From Clostridiales bacterium (GTDB lineage Bacteria > Bacillota > Clostridia > Lachnospirales > Lachnospiraceae), in the NCBI GenBank assembly GCA_012839295.1, contig DUNO01000066.1:124001-188000 (forward strand): a DNA stretch of 64,000 nt, read 5' to 3'. The position numbers and the translations under genes are program-made. Of the stretch, positions 24,154-32,499 are shown one piece after another. Under the pieces are notes generated by a model. The model was not told where the DNA came from and did not search any database. It was given only the letters and a program-made list of their open reading frames with translations. Within the stretch, counting starts at the first letter, position 1. Every line of letters begins with the position of its first letter.

Positions 24154-25973
24154 CAGGAAGCACCTCCCATCTGGTTGAACAAAAGGAACCGCATCCCATC
24201 CTCCTGGCTTAGGTTCTTTAAAATCCGGGCTACACTCCTTTTTGAAAGCGGATTTTTAAAAATGTACCTGCCTTCCTCGAAGGTAATGATTTCCCTTGTT
24301 GTAAATGCCCTCCTTCTTGCAAGCGTCCTGAGTGACTCTGCGATATCATCCCAGCGGTTTCCGGTATTAATATTCGCCCTGGGGCTTGGTATGATCTCTG
24401 CAATATAGCTGATATGGCGCTTCCCGTCCGCAGTCTTTTCCCAATGGATGTCGATGTGGATTGCATTTGCCACCTGTTCCTCCGCCGTCATTTCATTATG
24501 GAAGCTCCCATATTTGGATAATGTAGCATTCCTGAAATAGTCCACTGTATCCTCGGGTGACATGGTATGCACAGTCCCAATGGTGCACTTTGTTCCGGCC
24601 TGGGTCAGGGTAATATAGGCATTCGCCTGCTGTGCGTCTGCGATCTCCCCTAAAATCATAACCATGCCATCTGTTTTTTTCTGTATATTAATAGCATCCA
24701 TGAGGCTGACCTCCTGGGTTCCCCGGAAAGGAACCACATTCAGCTCCGGGTAAAGATTGTTCAGCCAAAGCTCATATTCTGCCTCCGTGGTACGGATCTG
24801 GTAGCGCTGGTCCATAAACTGGAGCATCACCTTTAAAAAGGTCGTCTTCCCGGAGCCCTGATCCCCGGATACGACGATATTCAAAAGCCCCTTCACCATC
24901 CATTTGGTCAGTTCGATTACCACATCACTGCTCTCATCGGCCAGCAGCTCTGCCAGCCCCATGGCCTTTGAGCTTTCAAACTTCCGTATGAAAAATGCCC
25001 AGCCGGAGGTTAGCTTCGGCCTGGTGACTACCACGCGGCTTCCGTTATAAAGGTAGGATAGCTTAAAACCGTTGGAGGAGGTAAGATGCCCGATATTATC
25101 ATACCGGTAAAGATTCTTGCAGATACGGATCAGCTCCCCGGGGCTTCCAAAACCAAGGAAGGACAGCCGGACTGATTTCCCGTTAAAGATAATCCATATG
25201 CTGTCGAAGGATTTCTGTCCGCTAATATCAGCCGTTCCCATGATCTCCTCCATGAAGTTGTACTGGTCATTCGTAATACCGCTTGTCCCCCCTGATATCC
25301 CATCAATTGCATTTTGGTAGATCAATTCATCCACACAGCCGTATCCATAGGATAATTGGAATATCCTTTGGACCACTACCTCAAGCTTCAGCACATAGGA
25401 TAAATCACCGTAGAACCGGCCAAAGGCTTTGTGGATATCCTCCTCTGTAACCTCATAATAAAGACCATTTTCATTTGCCTTTTCAAACTCTATTTCCTGC
25501 TCCTTTAGGAATACTCCAAATGCCTGCAGCCCATGCCTTAAACGGTAGGCCTGAAGCAGTATCTCGAATTTGTCCTGGGCTGTGAGCTGTAATGGGTCGT
25601 TAAAGGGTATTACCGCATCAATTGTTCCTTTATCAATGCCCAGCCTGTTCTGCAGAAGATCCTTGAGGTAATCCTTAATGAATTCCTTTTCACCTAAATT
25701 TCCTTGGGCGCATGACCTTACTGCCGTACTGATCCTGGCCTTCTGCTGCTCCCTTTTCTTCATTTCACTCCTGCTGATATATAGCTCCAGCAGGTTTTGA
25801 TTGATGATCTCGTTTAACATGGCTTTCACCTGCCCGCAAAGGTAAGGAAGCGCATATGGGCTTTCCAACTCTACAGCTTCCGGCTCTACCTCCTTTTTAA
25901 AGATAAAAAAGACAGCAAGGCATGCAGCCGCTATGAGTACAACCATGATTAAGGTATTATTCCCCATGTACAT
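24153..25973 (-). CDS. CpaF/TadA-like secretion ATPase with N-terminal membrane anchor
   Basis: The product (606 residues from the chosen start) is a VirB11/TadA-type ATPase. Its motifs are the Walker A loop GDQGSGKTT (about 370-378), an acidic Walker B-like MVMILGEIAD (437-446) and the His-box TVHTMSPED (about 467-475). It would power assembly of the pilin-like subunits. Unlike classical TadA/CpaF it begins with a hydrophobic segment (about 7-25), predicting direct membrane attachment. The start at 25,973 was chosen because AGGAG lies eight bases upstream and the frame further up is a low-complexity repeat shared with the end of the preceding gene. It overlaps that gene by 17 bases. Confidence 0.9.
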   Translation of the reverse strand: MYMGNNTLIMVVLIAAACLAVFFIFKKEVEPEAVELESPYALPYLCGQVKAMLNEIINQNLLELYISRSEMKKREQQKARISTAVRSCAQGNLGEKEFIKDYLKDLLQNRLGIDKGTIDAVIPFNDPLQLTAQDKFEILLQAYRLRHGLQAFGVFLKEQEIEFEKANENGLYYEVTEEDIHKAFGRFYGDLSYVLKLEVVVQRIFQLSYGYGCVDELIYQNAIDGISGGTSGITNDQYNFMEEIMGTADISGQKSFDSIWIIFNGKSVRLSFLGFGSPGELIRICKNLYRYDNIGHLTSSNGFKLSYLYNGSRVVVTRPKLTSGWAFFIRKFESSKAMGLAELLADESSDVVIELTKWMVKGLLNIVVSGDQGSGKTTFLKVMLQFMDQRYQIRTTEAEYELWLNNLYPELNVVPFRGTQEVSLMDAINIQKKTDGMVMILGEIADAQQANAYITLTQAGTKCTIGTVHTMSPEDTVDYFRNATLSKYGSFHNEMTAEEQVANAIHIDIHWEKTADGKRHISYIAEIIPSPRANINTGNRWDDIAESLRTLARRRAFTTREIITFEEGRYIFKNPLSKRSVARILKNLSQEDGMRFLLFNQMGGAS

Positions 25974-26886
25974 GCAGTCCTCTCCTTCCCCAAGGATATT
26001 GCCTCCCGCCCCAGGGATGTTCATTCCCGGATTTACCCTCGAGCCTATTCCTGGATTTCTCCTCAAGACTATCCCCGGGTCTACTCCCGGATTTCTTCTC
26101 CGCCATGTCAAGAATCTTTCCGGCCGCGCCCACAGTCTTTTTCATAAAATAATAATTGTCATTCTGATTGCCTACGTTAATATTCCTTTTGATAAAATCA
26201 ACCACGCGGCTGTCGGCCTGTGCATCCTTATATGCCGTATTATAAGGAATGACACCTGAATTTGCTTTTGTAATGCCGCCATATTTCTTTCTGAGGTTAT
26301 TGATATTATACTTAGATTCTGCGTCATAGGCTCCAAACAAAAAGAATTTATTGCCGGGAATCAATTTATCATACTGCCTGAAATACAGATCAATAATCTC
26401 CAGGTTCTGGTTCAGGTTAATGACCGTAAGCTCGGCGTCTTCCATAAGCTTTATGGAAAGCTCCTTTCCTCCGGGATTAGTGTCAATGAACATACAGTCA
26501 TAGAACTGTTCCATTGCAAGGAATACCTTCGGTACCGCCATTCCAACTGCATAATCAAAGGATTCCCGGTTCGTCTTGGTGGTGCCGGGCAACAGGCTCA
26601 GGCTTGTATCACCAAGGGCAATACAGCAGTTTTCAACCAAGCTCCGGTTTAACCTTTCTGCCTTGAAGTTCCTGACCAGCGCATCAATGCCCACATCCAG
26701 GAAATAGTCCGGGGAGGCCTTCGAATTCCTCTCAATTAAGGGCGCCTCCAGGTTGTTATAATTAAAATGGGTCTGGGTTACCAAGCATTTTCTCTTATAC
26801 GAAACCGCACTGACCAGTGACAGGGCAAGGATATTGCTTGTCGTGCCGGTTTGCCCATGTACCGGCGACCAGAATACAATTTTCAT
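25957..26886 (-). CDS. CpaE/TadZ-like MinD-family protein with degenerate P-loop
   Basis: The product (309 residues) resembles the MinD/ParA-like CpaE (TadZ) proteins that position Tad pili. It starts MKIVFWSPVHGQTGTTSN: the P-loop position is recognisable, but both lysines of the deviant Walker A (KGGxGK[TS]) are missing. The Walker B region CMFIDTNPGG (near 160) is kept. ATP binding is therefore doubtful and a scaffold role more likely. The start overlaps the previous stop codon (TGATG), with GAGGAGG upstream. The last 45 residues are a charged, Gly/Pro/Arg-rich repeat reflecting a CCCGGATT-type DNA repeat (about 25,990-26,110). Confidence 0.7.
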   Translation of the reverse strand: MKIVFWSPVHGQTGTTSNILALSLVSAVSYKRKCLVTQTHFNYNNLEAPLIERNSKASPDYFLDVGIDALVRNFKAERLNRSLVENCCIALGDTSLSLLPGTTKTNRESFDYAVGMAVPKVFLAMEQFYDCMFIDTNPGGKELSIKLMEDAELTVINLNQNLEIIDLYFRQYDKLIPGNKFFLFGAYDAESKYNINNLRKKYGGITKANSGVIPYNTAYKDAQADSRVVDFIKRNINVGNQNDNYYFMKKTVGAAGKILDMAEKKSGSRPGDSLEEKSRNRLEGKSGNEHPWGGRQYPWGRRGLHVHGE

Positions 26887-27557
26887 CAGGTCACACCTCC
26901 TCTGCTTGCCGCCCTGTATGCCGTATGGATCCACCGCTTATCTGCCTCAGGACACAGCCTTCCAAGCTCCTTTACAAGATATTTTTTCAGCTCCGCAGAC
27001 AGCAGCTTAAACTTGAAGGATTCACCATTCTGACATAGCAGGGCGTTAAAATGATCATTCTCATTCAGATGAATCACCTCAGTCCCTACCCCATCCACCA
27101 TACCCTCCATTTCCTCGTCCAATAAATCCAGGCACACAGAGGAAAACACATTATTACGGATTACCAGGGATCTTCTCGGGCAGGCACTTTTGCACATGAT
27201 CCGCTTTACAGCTTCCATATTACAGGTAAAAAGATCTGTTACATACACTTCCCTGTTAGTATCCAAATCATAGGGTGATCCAGAGTAACCGGCAGAGATA
27301 AACACCGTGTCATAGGCATGTAAACACTCCTCCTCCGGCAGGAAAAGGGCAAAATCAATCCTTCGGAATGTAATGATCTCCTTCCTTTCATCCACGCCCT
27401 TCGGTACCGGCAGCATACTGGTAAAAGGACACCGTTCCATCCTTTTGCTATCTTCAATAATTAATACCTTCTTTTGCATTTTAGCCAACACACAGGCCTG
27501 ATAGAGAATAAGATCAAAGCTATCCAGCCCAATATAAGTAACCATCTCACTCACCAT
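26886..27557 (-). CDS. Hypothetical protein, probable degenerate MinD-like partner
   Basis: The 223-residue cytoplasmic product begins MVTYIGLDSFDLILYQACVLA, has a strand KVLIIED near residue 33, and has HAYDTVFISAGYSG near residue 80. These are at the positions of a MinD-type fold, but it has neither a P-loop nor a Walker B aspartate. No family was recognised. It sits between the SAF-domain gene and the CpaE-like gene, overlapping both by a few bases. The start is ambiguous between ATG 27,557 and ATG 27,545; the first has AGGAAGGG at about nine bases. Probably a scaffold or localisation factor of the same machine. Confidence 0.55.
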   Translation of the reverse strand: MVSEMVTYIGLDSFDLILYQACVLAKMQKKVLIIEDSKRMERCPFTSMLPVPKGVDERKEIITFRRIDFALFLPEEECLHAYDTVFISAGYSGSPYDLDTNREVYVTDLFTCNMEAVKRIMCKSACPRRSLVIRNNVFSSVCLDLLDEEMEGMVDGVGTEVIHLNENDHFNALLCQNGESFKFKLLSAELKKYLVKELGRLCPEADKRWIHTAYRAASRGGVT

Positions 27558-28569
27558 ATTCCATATCCCTTCCTACCGCCTCTTCCTCCTGGGTATAATA
27601 GAAAAAATCCGCGTCTCCTGCTTCCTTACTCCTGACTTCTTTATCCCCAGCTTCTTTATCCTGGATCCCCTTAACCTCCTTATCCGCCTCTTGCGCGGCG
27701 GTAGCAGAAGCCTCCCCTGCGCCAAGCTCCGGAAACTCATTGGGGGAAACATTCCACTCAATTGTACTGACATCCAAAGCCATGCTATCCGCCAGCCGGT
27801 TCTCAAGGGATTTGCGTACCTCTTTATTTAATTCCTGTGAACAACGTTCTACTATATTGGGATTTTTTTCGATTAATGACAGAATAGACAGACTGGGTGT
27901 ATAAGTAATTACTGAAGCTTTTTGGATATTTGGCTCGATATACTTGGTGACATATAATTTTGACCCGGTGTACAGGCTTGCATCCACAATTGCGGCGGAC
28001 ATTCTGAGTATTTCCTCTTCCTCCATCCATAGAAAAATGGCTGCAGTATCCGTATCCAGGCCTTTGATGACCTTCTTGGACAGCACCACGTAGCTTTCCC
28101 CGTTGGGATATAGCATCCGTATGTCCACAGTGTCATCCTGTTCCATATTAGAATTTAAATGAATCACCTCATACTGCGCTTCCCTTAAGTTTGTGGTGAT
28201 GGAGCGGTCTGCTGCCATTGTAGCCATTACCTGTGTTCCCGCAGGTATGTTGATTAGCGCCAGCCTTCCTATCTGCTCCTCGCTGATAAAGGTTTCCTTG
28301 GCCTGTGATGAGTATACCCTCTTCTTTACCAACCGCTCCCTGGTAATGATATCTCCGGCCGTAATATCCGCCGCAGCTACATACACCTCCCTCTGGTTTT
28401 CCTCCAGCTTCCTGTTGGCCTCAGCCAGAAGCTCACGGTATTCCTGCTTGATCTGGCCGGTGATGACCAGTGTCGTTAATACTCCTGCCCCTCCTATTAC
28501 GGTAATGCACAGGATTGAAACAATAATATATTGCTTCGTTGTTCTTTTAAATCTGCTGTATATCCTCAT
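27547..28569 (-). CDS. CpaB/RcpC-like SAF-domain protein
   Basis: The 340-residue product has one N-terminal membrane segment (about 13-37) and a short coiled segment (40-60). A SAF domain follows (about 61-125): EVYVAAADITAGDIITRERL, then GRLALINIPAGTQVMATM. This is the plan of CpaB/RcpC, an extracytoplasmic Tad assembly factor. The C-terminal end is a charged, low-complexity linker of repeated DKEAGDKEVRSKEAG type (about 290-320) and may be flexible. It overlaps the small membrane gene upstream by four bases (ATGA) and the next gene by about ten. Confidence 0.85.
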   Translation of the reverse strand: MRIYSRFKRTTKQYIIVSILCITVIGGAGVLTTLVITGQIKQEYRELLAEANRKLEENQREVYVAAADITAGDIITRERLVKKRVYSSQAKETFISEEQIGRLALINIPAGTQVMATMAADRSITTNLREAQYEVIHLNSNMEQDDTVDIRMLYPNGESYVVLSKKVIKGLDTDTAAIFLWMEEEEILRMSAAIVDASLYTGSKLYVTKYIEPNIQKASVITYTPSLSILSLIEKNPNIVERCSQELNKEVRKSLENRLADSMALDVSTIEWNVSPNEFPELGAGEASATAAQEADKEVKGIQDKEAGDKEVRSKEAGDADFFYYTQEEEAVGRDMEYGE

Positions 28570-28811
28570 AGCTCACCCCTTAAAATTAGTTTAATAAATA
28601 AGAAAAGCATTGCCGCAATCATCAGCTGCATTATGGTATACAAAATAATAATTGCATTCCTTCTGCCTTCATCCGGCTTTTTCCCTTCTCTGCCCTTTTT
28701 CCTTAAGGGCCCGATGCCGTCAAGTAAGTCCTTCATATGGAACAGGCCAAAAAACATCAATATCCCTATGGTAACTAACGCCAGGATTCTAATTAATTCA
28801 AATGGATGCAC
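28566..28811 (-). CDS. Small two-helix membrane protein
   Basis: The 81-residue product has two hydrophobic segments (about 6-24 and 52-76) joined by a basic loop rich in Lys, Arg and Gly. The start is GTG with AGAGGA six bases upstream and overlaps the end of the CpaE-like gene before it. No family was recognised. Its fixed place in the operon suggests an assembly or regulatory subunit of the pilus-like machine. Confidence 0.6.
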   Translation of the reverse strand: MHPFELIRILALVTIGILMFFGLFHMKDLLDGIGPLRKKGREGKKPDEGRRNAIIILYTIMQLMIAAMLFLFIKLILRGEL

Positions 28812-29706
28812 AATACATCCTCTCCGGGGGAAATCCGGCTCCCTCTTTTCCTTCCTCCTGGAGCATATGGAGCATCTCCTCCTCCAGTCCCTTGTTCCTT
28901 TCTGCCTCCACTGCTTTTTTAAGAATGAGGTAGGTAGCCTTTCTTATGGCATGCATGAAGAGGAAGTTTGGACTTTCCCTGCTACATCCATTATAATAGT
29001 CAATAAAATCCTTGACTCCACCATTCATGCAGGCAACCTGAAACAGTTCATTCTCAGGGATTGCTACCAGATTCTCCAACGGGATATCATACATATGGCT
29101 GATTTTCTTAAGGGACAGCTTCGTATGGTATTCATAGCTACTGATTAAAAATACTGACTTGGAAATTAATGAGGAATAGTTAAGGAAGAACTCATCTAAG
29201 ATACTTTGATTCTGGCATAGATTTACCACGATTAAATCAGCTTTTTGAAGAATTGTCTTTGTGCTTAGGCTATGATGGCTGGCCGTACCAATAAAGCTAA
29301 TATCAGCATATCCTTCCATCATTTTTAATAAATGCTCAATCCCATATTCAAATTCATAATCAAAAATTTCATTATGGATCACCCGCCCCTTAGGGATATA
29401 AGACAGCCGGTCCGGAATAATCTGTTTTATGTAGGATGTAAGGACATGCTTTGTAGCATCCCCGCGGTAAATCCTGCGGACCAGCCCCTCCATCCCGTTA
29501 CCGTCATAGTAATTGGATCCCGCTTCATTCATAAAACGGATCGTTTCCCTTCCATAGAACGCTGCCCTAAGGCTGCTCCTGCCCAGATAATTTTCCATCA
29601 TGACTACGGAATACGGATAACGGATTACACTGGCCACACTGATTGCAGCCATATTGGCAGTGACTGGGCATTTTTCATTTGCATTGCTCCAAAATGCAAT
29701 TACCAA
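28798..29706 (-). CDS. CpaE/TadZ-like protein lacking ATPase motifs
   Basis: The 302-residue product begins MVIAFWSNANEKCPVTANMAAISVA, which aligns with the start of the other CpaE-like gene of the locus (MKIVFWSPVHGQTGTTSNILALSLV). The P-loop glycines and lysine are gone, and the Walker B position reads ISFIGTASHH with no aspartate. Later segments DLIVVNLCQN and SVFLISSYEYHTKLSLKKI also match the paralogue (ELTVINLNQN, KFFLFGAYDAESKYNINNL). It is probably a non-hydrolysing partner. The start is TTG with GGAGGGG five bases upstream, and this is the first gene of the long operon. Confidence 0.7.
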   Translation of the reverse strand: MVIAFWSNANEKCPVTANMAAISVASVIRYPYSVVMMENYLGRSSLRAAFYGRETIRFMNEAGSNYYDGNGMEGLVRRIYRGDATKHVLTSYIKQIIPDRLSYIPKGRVIHNEIFDYEFEYGIEHLLKMMEGYADISFIGTASHHSLSTKTILQKADLIVVNLCQNQSILDEFFLNYSSLISKSVFLISSYEYHTKLSLKKISHMYDIPLENLVAIPENELFQVACMNGGVKDFIDYYNGCSRESPNFLFMHAIRKATYLILKKAVEAERNKGLEEEMLHMLQEEGKEGAGFPPERMYCASI

Positions 29707-29768
29707 CTAGACCCCTCCTATTATGTTTTTTATGGAAAAATTAAAAGAAAACCCTCTTCATTTCTATA

Positions 29769-29818
29769 CCCGTGCCTTTCACTTTCTGATGACCTATTCA
29801 AAAAGTGAAAGGCACGGG
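29769..29818. repeat. Perfect 17 bp inverted repeat with 16-base spacer
   Basis: CCCGTGCCTTTCACTTT (29769-29785) and its exact reverse complement (29802-29818) flank 16 bases. It lies between divergent promoters and inside the predicted leader of the pilus-like operon. No U-run follows on either strand, so it is not a standard terminator. Confidence 0.85.
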
Positions 29819-29874
29819 CGTTAAACGAATGTCGTTCAAGATAAATTTACAAAGAATTTTAACAAGATATGTAT

Positions 29875-29903
29875 ATCATAATCGAAAGCTGTTGAATTGT
29901 AAA
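29875..29903 (-). promoter_or_regulatory. Predicted promoter of the pilus-like operon
   Basis: On the minus strand TTTACA (29903-29898) is 17 bases from TATGAT (29880-29875). It would start transcription near 29,868, giving a leader of about 160 bases containing the inverted repeat. Confidence 0.5.
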
Positions 29904-29988
29904 TATTTTTATTAGAAAATTTTTCCACATAAATTTTTTATTTTTTTGTGTATATTTTACAAATCATAACGGTGCCTGCTCCCTTTCA

Positions 29989-30017
29989 TTTACAACAGGA
30001 AAAAACAATGCTACAAT
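29989..30017 (+). promoter_or_regulatory. Promoter of the Big_2 protein gene
   Basis: TTTACA (29989-29994), a 17-base spacer and TACAAT (30012-30017). The leader of about 145 bases contains three hairpins, one of them (GGCGC..GCGCC at 30094-30110) followed by TTTT and thus a possible attenuator. Confidence 0.6.
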
Positions 30018-30167
30018 ATGGACAAGTTTGCTGGTATTCACTCCCCTATTATTACAGGAAGTAAATTTTACCTTCCCGTAATCGAAGATGCATGGCGCAG
30101 GAGCAGCGCCTTTTATGAGAAGTCAAAAGACAGCTTCTCATAACTTATCTTACACAAGGAGGAATAC

Positions 30168-31172
30168 ATGAAAAAATTCGCAAAGATTCTATTATCTCTT
30201 ATCCTAAGCTTTACCTTTCTAAGCTTATCCGTACCAACTCAGAAAGCTTCCGCCTTAACCTCGGATTTTGCATTCATCATACTCTCCCAATATAAGGCAA
30301 CTGCTGATATTGGAGATCAGCTTCATATTGCTGCTGTCACCTCCACCGGCAAGTCAGTCACCTGGAAAAGCAGTGACTCCAAGATTGCTTCCGTCAATAC
30401 CTATGGTGTGGTCACGGCAAAAAAAGCCGGTACTGCAATTATCACCGCGAAGCTTAAGAACGCTGAGGCCTCCTGCCAGGTGACAGTCAATAAGACAAAG
30501 GTCACTATCAGCAAAGAGAAGGCAAGTATCGAGCGTGGTGAAACGCTCCGTCTGTCTGCCTCTACTTCCAATGAATCACCCATAACCTGGAAAAGCAGTA
30601 AAAAGAGTATCGCTACTGTGGATGAATACGGCAAGGTGACGGGACTAAAGCCCGGTGAAACTACCATAACAGCCTCTGCTGACGGAACCAGCGCCGTATG
30701 CCAGGTAACCGTTAAGCTTCCCACCGTCCAACTGAAGCAGGCCTCAGCTACCTTATACCGTGGAAAGACCCTTCAGCTGTCGGCAACCGTATCTTCTTCC
30801 GTAAAGCCCACCTGGAAAACAAATAAGAAAAGCGTAGCCCTCGTGGACGCTACGGGTACCGTAACTGCGATCAAGCATGGAACGGCCATCATCACGGCAA
30901 CCGTGGACGGAGTAACACAAACCTGCGAGATTACTGTCCAGAAGCCTGAGATTACCTTAAGCTTAACAGAGTTAACCCTGAACAAGGGCGACAGCGCCAC
31001 CCTCTCGGCAAAGGTCTCCTCCGGGAACCGGCCTACCTGGACCTCCAGTAATCCTAATATCGTATCGGTGAACGCCTATGGGGACGTTAAAGCCCTGCAG
31101 AAGGGAAAAGCCTATATTTATGCCGCAGAAGATGGTACCAAGGTAAGATGTTCTGTAACCGTTACCCAATAA
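30168..31172 (+). CDS. Secreted protein with four bacterial Ig-like (Big_2) domains
   Basis: The 334-residue product has a signal peptide (about 1-29, ending KASA) and four tandem Big_2-type domains of about 75 residues. Each carries the WKSSDSKIASVNTYGVVTAKKAG type of motif, followed by a strand ending in CQVTV or CEITV. Nothing else is present: no membrane anchor, sorting signal or catalytic domain. Such proteins are usually surface adhesive or spacer modules; retention may be non-covalent. Four cysteines at equivalent domain ends could pair. AAGGAGG lies before the ATG. It is divergently transcribed from the pilus-like operon and could be an accessory of it. Confidence 0.85.
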   Translation: MKKFAKILLSLILSFTFLSLSVPTQKASALTSDFAFIILSQYKATADIGDQLHIAAVTSTGKSVTWKSSDSKIASVNTYGVVTAKKAGTAIITAKLKNAEASCQVTVNKTKVTISKEKASIERGETLRLSASTSNESPITWKSSKKSIATVDEYGKVTGLKPGETTITASADGTSAVCQVTVKLPTVQLKQASATLYRGKTLQLSATVSSSVKPTWKTNKKSVALVDATGTVTAIKHGTAIITATVDGVTQTCEITVQKPEITLSLTELTLNKGDSATLSAKVSSGNRPTWTSSNPNIVSVNAYGDVKALQKGKAYIYAAEDGTKVRCSVTVTQ

Positions 31173-31230
31173 CGCAATTCTTCTATTATCTTATTTCCGT
31201 ATATACTATATTTGTACCCGTATACATTCT

Positions 31231-31268
31231 ATTTGCAGATATTAAAGTCATTTCTTGTATCTGCAAAT
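31231..31268. terminator. Hairpin between convergent genes
   Basis: ATTTGCAGATA (31231-31241) and TATCTGCAAAT (31258-31268) form a perfect 11 bp stem with a 16-base loop in the convergent gap. No clear U-run follows, so termination is only probable. Confidence 0.45.
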
Positions 31269-31314
31269 ATTGTATCTTTACTCTTAGTGTATCTTCACTT
31301 CTTATATACGGATA

Positions 31315-32499
31315 TTAACACGGAGTGGATCCAGCAAACTGCTCTTCAACTAACCTTGACAATACCTTGGCCCTGGCGGCCCAGGTGTGCTCCTCCCTGG
31401 CCTTTCTGTGGCCCTCGTCCGCAATCCGTTGCATTCCTTCCGGTTCAGCCAATAGCTCTGCGGCGATCTTCGGGAGCTTTTCAAGCTCATTTAAGCGGTA
31501 GAAGATAATTTCCGCTCCTGCCTTAAGGTGTTCCTTCATCCAGATACTTTCATCACTGACACATACTGCCCCGTTTAGCATGGAATTAAATACCCGGTCA
31601 TGGGCTCCTTCCTTAAACCAGGGCATTACATTCAGGGACAGCTTACTGTCAGCAATTGCTTCCAGGCAGCCTAGGGAATCCTTTGCTCCAAGCCGGATAA
31701 TATTCTCCGGGTGGGCACAGTCCAGCAGATTCCAGCCACTCCCGGCAACATGTACCTTAAAGCCGTTATCTGCAAGCACCTTTACTGCCTCACCCCGGAA
31801 ATAAAAGCGTACATATAAGTCAATAAATATCATCTTTTCCATGCACAGCATTAGCTCCTGGGTATTGATATCCGGCATGTCGTTTTTCAGGTGCTTTTCA
31901 AAAGCTTCCTCCATCCCCAGGGTGGGATTCTCTATCAAATCATGGATAATCCCGTAATAAAACCGGGTATATTCCTCATCAATCCGTGTGATATACTTTT
32001 CGAACTTATGGGGAGGCGTGTAATGTCCGGTCATTACAATATCCATGCTGCGCTCTGCAATTGGTTTATGTGGAATTTCTGTGCCTGCAAGGGGCAGCAG
32101 GGGTCCCCTCTTAATATCCGGGAAAAACCTTGCTATATAACGGTTATGAGCCTCATCTACACACAGGTTGCAGTAAAGCGGCGGCATGGATCTAAGATAT
32201 TTATGGTAATAGAAGGGATGGTCAAGCATGATATTATAGCAGGGAATCCCCCATTCCTCCCAGAACAGCCTTCCGGTCTGATAGAATACCTTTTCCTCAT
32301 TTAGCCCGTGGTAATTAAAGGTTATCATGGCAGTATTCCCTTTTTCTATGAAGCTGGGCAACTTAGTAAATTCCTCCTCTTCCTTCTCTAATTGGAACAG
32401 GAATACATCATGCCCCAATTGTTCAAAGGCCTTTCCCAATTGCTTTGAAAAATACTCCGTCGTCTCAATTCCTCCAATAAACATCACTATCTTTTTCAT
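31315..32499 (-). CDS. Glycosyltransferase-like protein (CgeB/GT1 type)
   Basis: The product (394 residues from the chosen start) resembles CgeB-like glycosyltransferases with a GT-B fold. The N-terminal half begins MKKIVMFIGGIETTEYFSKQLGKAF. The C-terminal half has VHVAGSGW (near 255), ADSKLSLNVMPWFKEGAHDRVFNSMLNGAVCVSDES (about 290-325) and EGHRKAREEHTWAARA, typical donor-binding and C-terminal features. The frame is open to 32,571, but GGAGG lies ten to eleven bases before the ATG at 32,499 while the upstream ATG has no ribosome site. Cytoplasmic; acceptor unknown. A single gene, possibly for surface polysaccharide or protein glycosylation. Confidence 0.75.
   Translation of the reverse strand: MKKIVMFIGGIETTEYFSKQLGKAFEQLGHDVFLFQLEKEEEEFTKLPSFIEKGNTAMITFNYHGLNEEKVFYQTGRLFWEEWGIPCYNIMLDHPFYYHKYLRSMPPLYCNLCVDEAHNRYIARFFPDIKRGPLLPLAGTEIPHKPIAERSMDIVMTGHYTPPHKFEKYITRIDEEYTRFYYGIIHDLIENPTLGMEEAFEKHLKNDMPDINTQELMLCMEKMIFIDLYVRFYFRGEAVKVLADNGFKVHVAGSGWNLLDCAHPENIIRLGAKDSLGCLEAIADSKLSLNVMPWFKEGAHDRVFNSMLNGAVCVSDESIWMKEHLKAGAEIIFYRLNELEKLPKIAAELLAEPEGMQRIADEGHRKAREEHTWAARAKVLSRLVEEQFAGSTPC

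Larger units (their letters stand above)
29707..30167. other. Divergent regulatory region between the pilus-like operon and the Ig-like gene
   Basis: A 461-base gap without a gene. It contains a predicted minus-strand promoter (TGTAAA/ATCATA on the plus strand, 29898-29903 and 29875-29880, 17-base spacing). It also holds a perfect 17 bp inverted repeat (29769-29818) and the plus-strand promoter at 29989-30017. Three small hairpins lie in the plus-strand leader (about 30057-30078, 30094-30110, 30115-30142). Confidence 0.6.
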
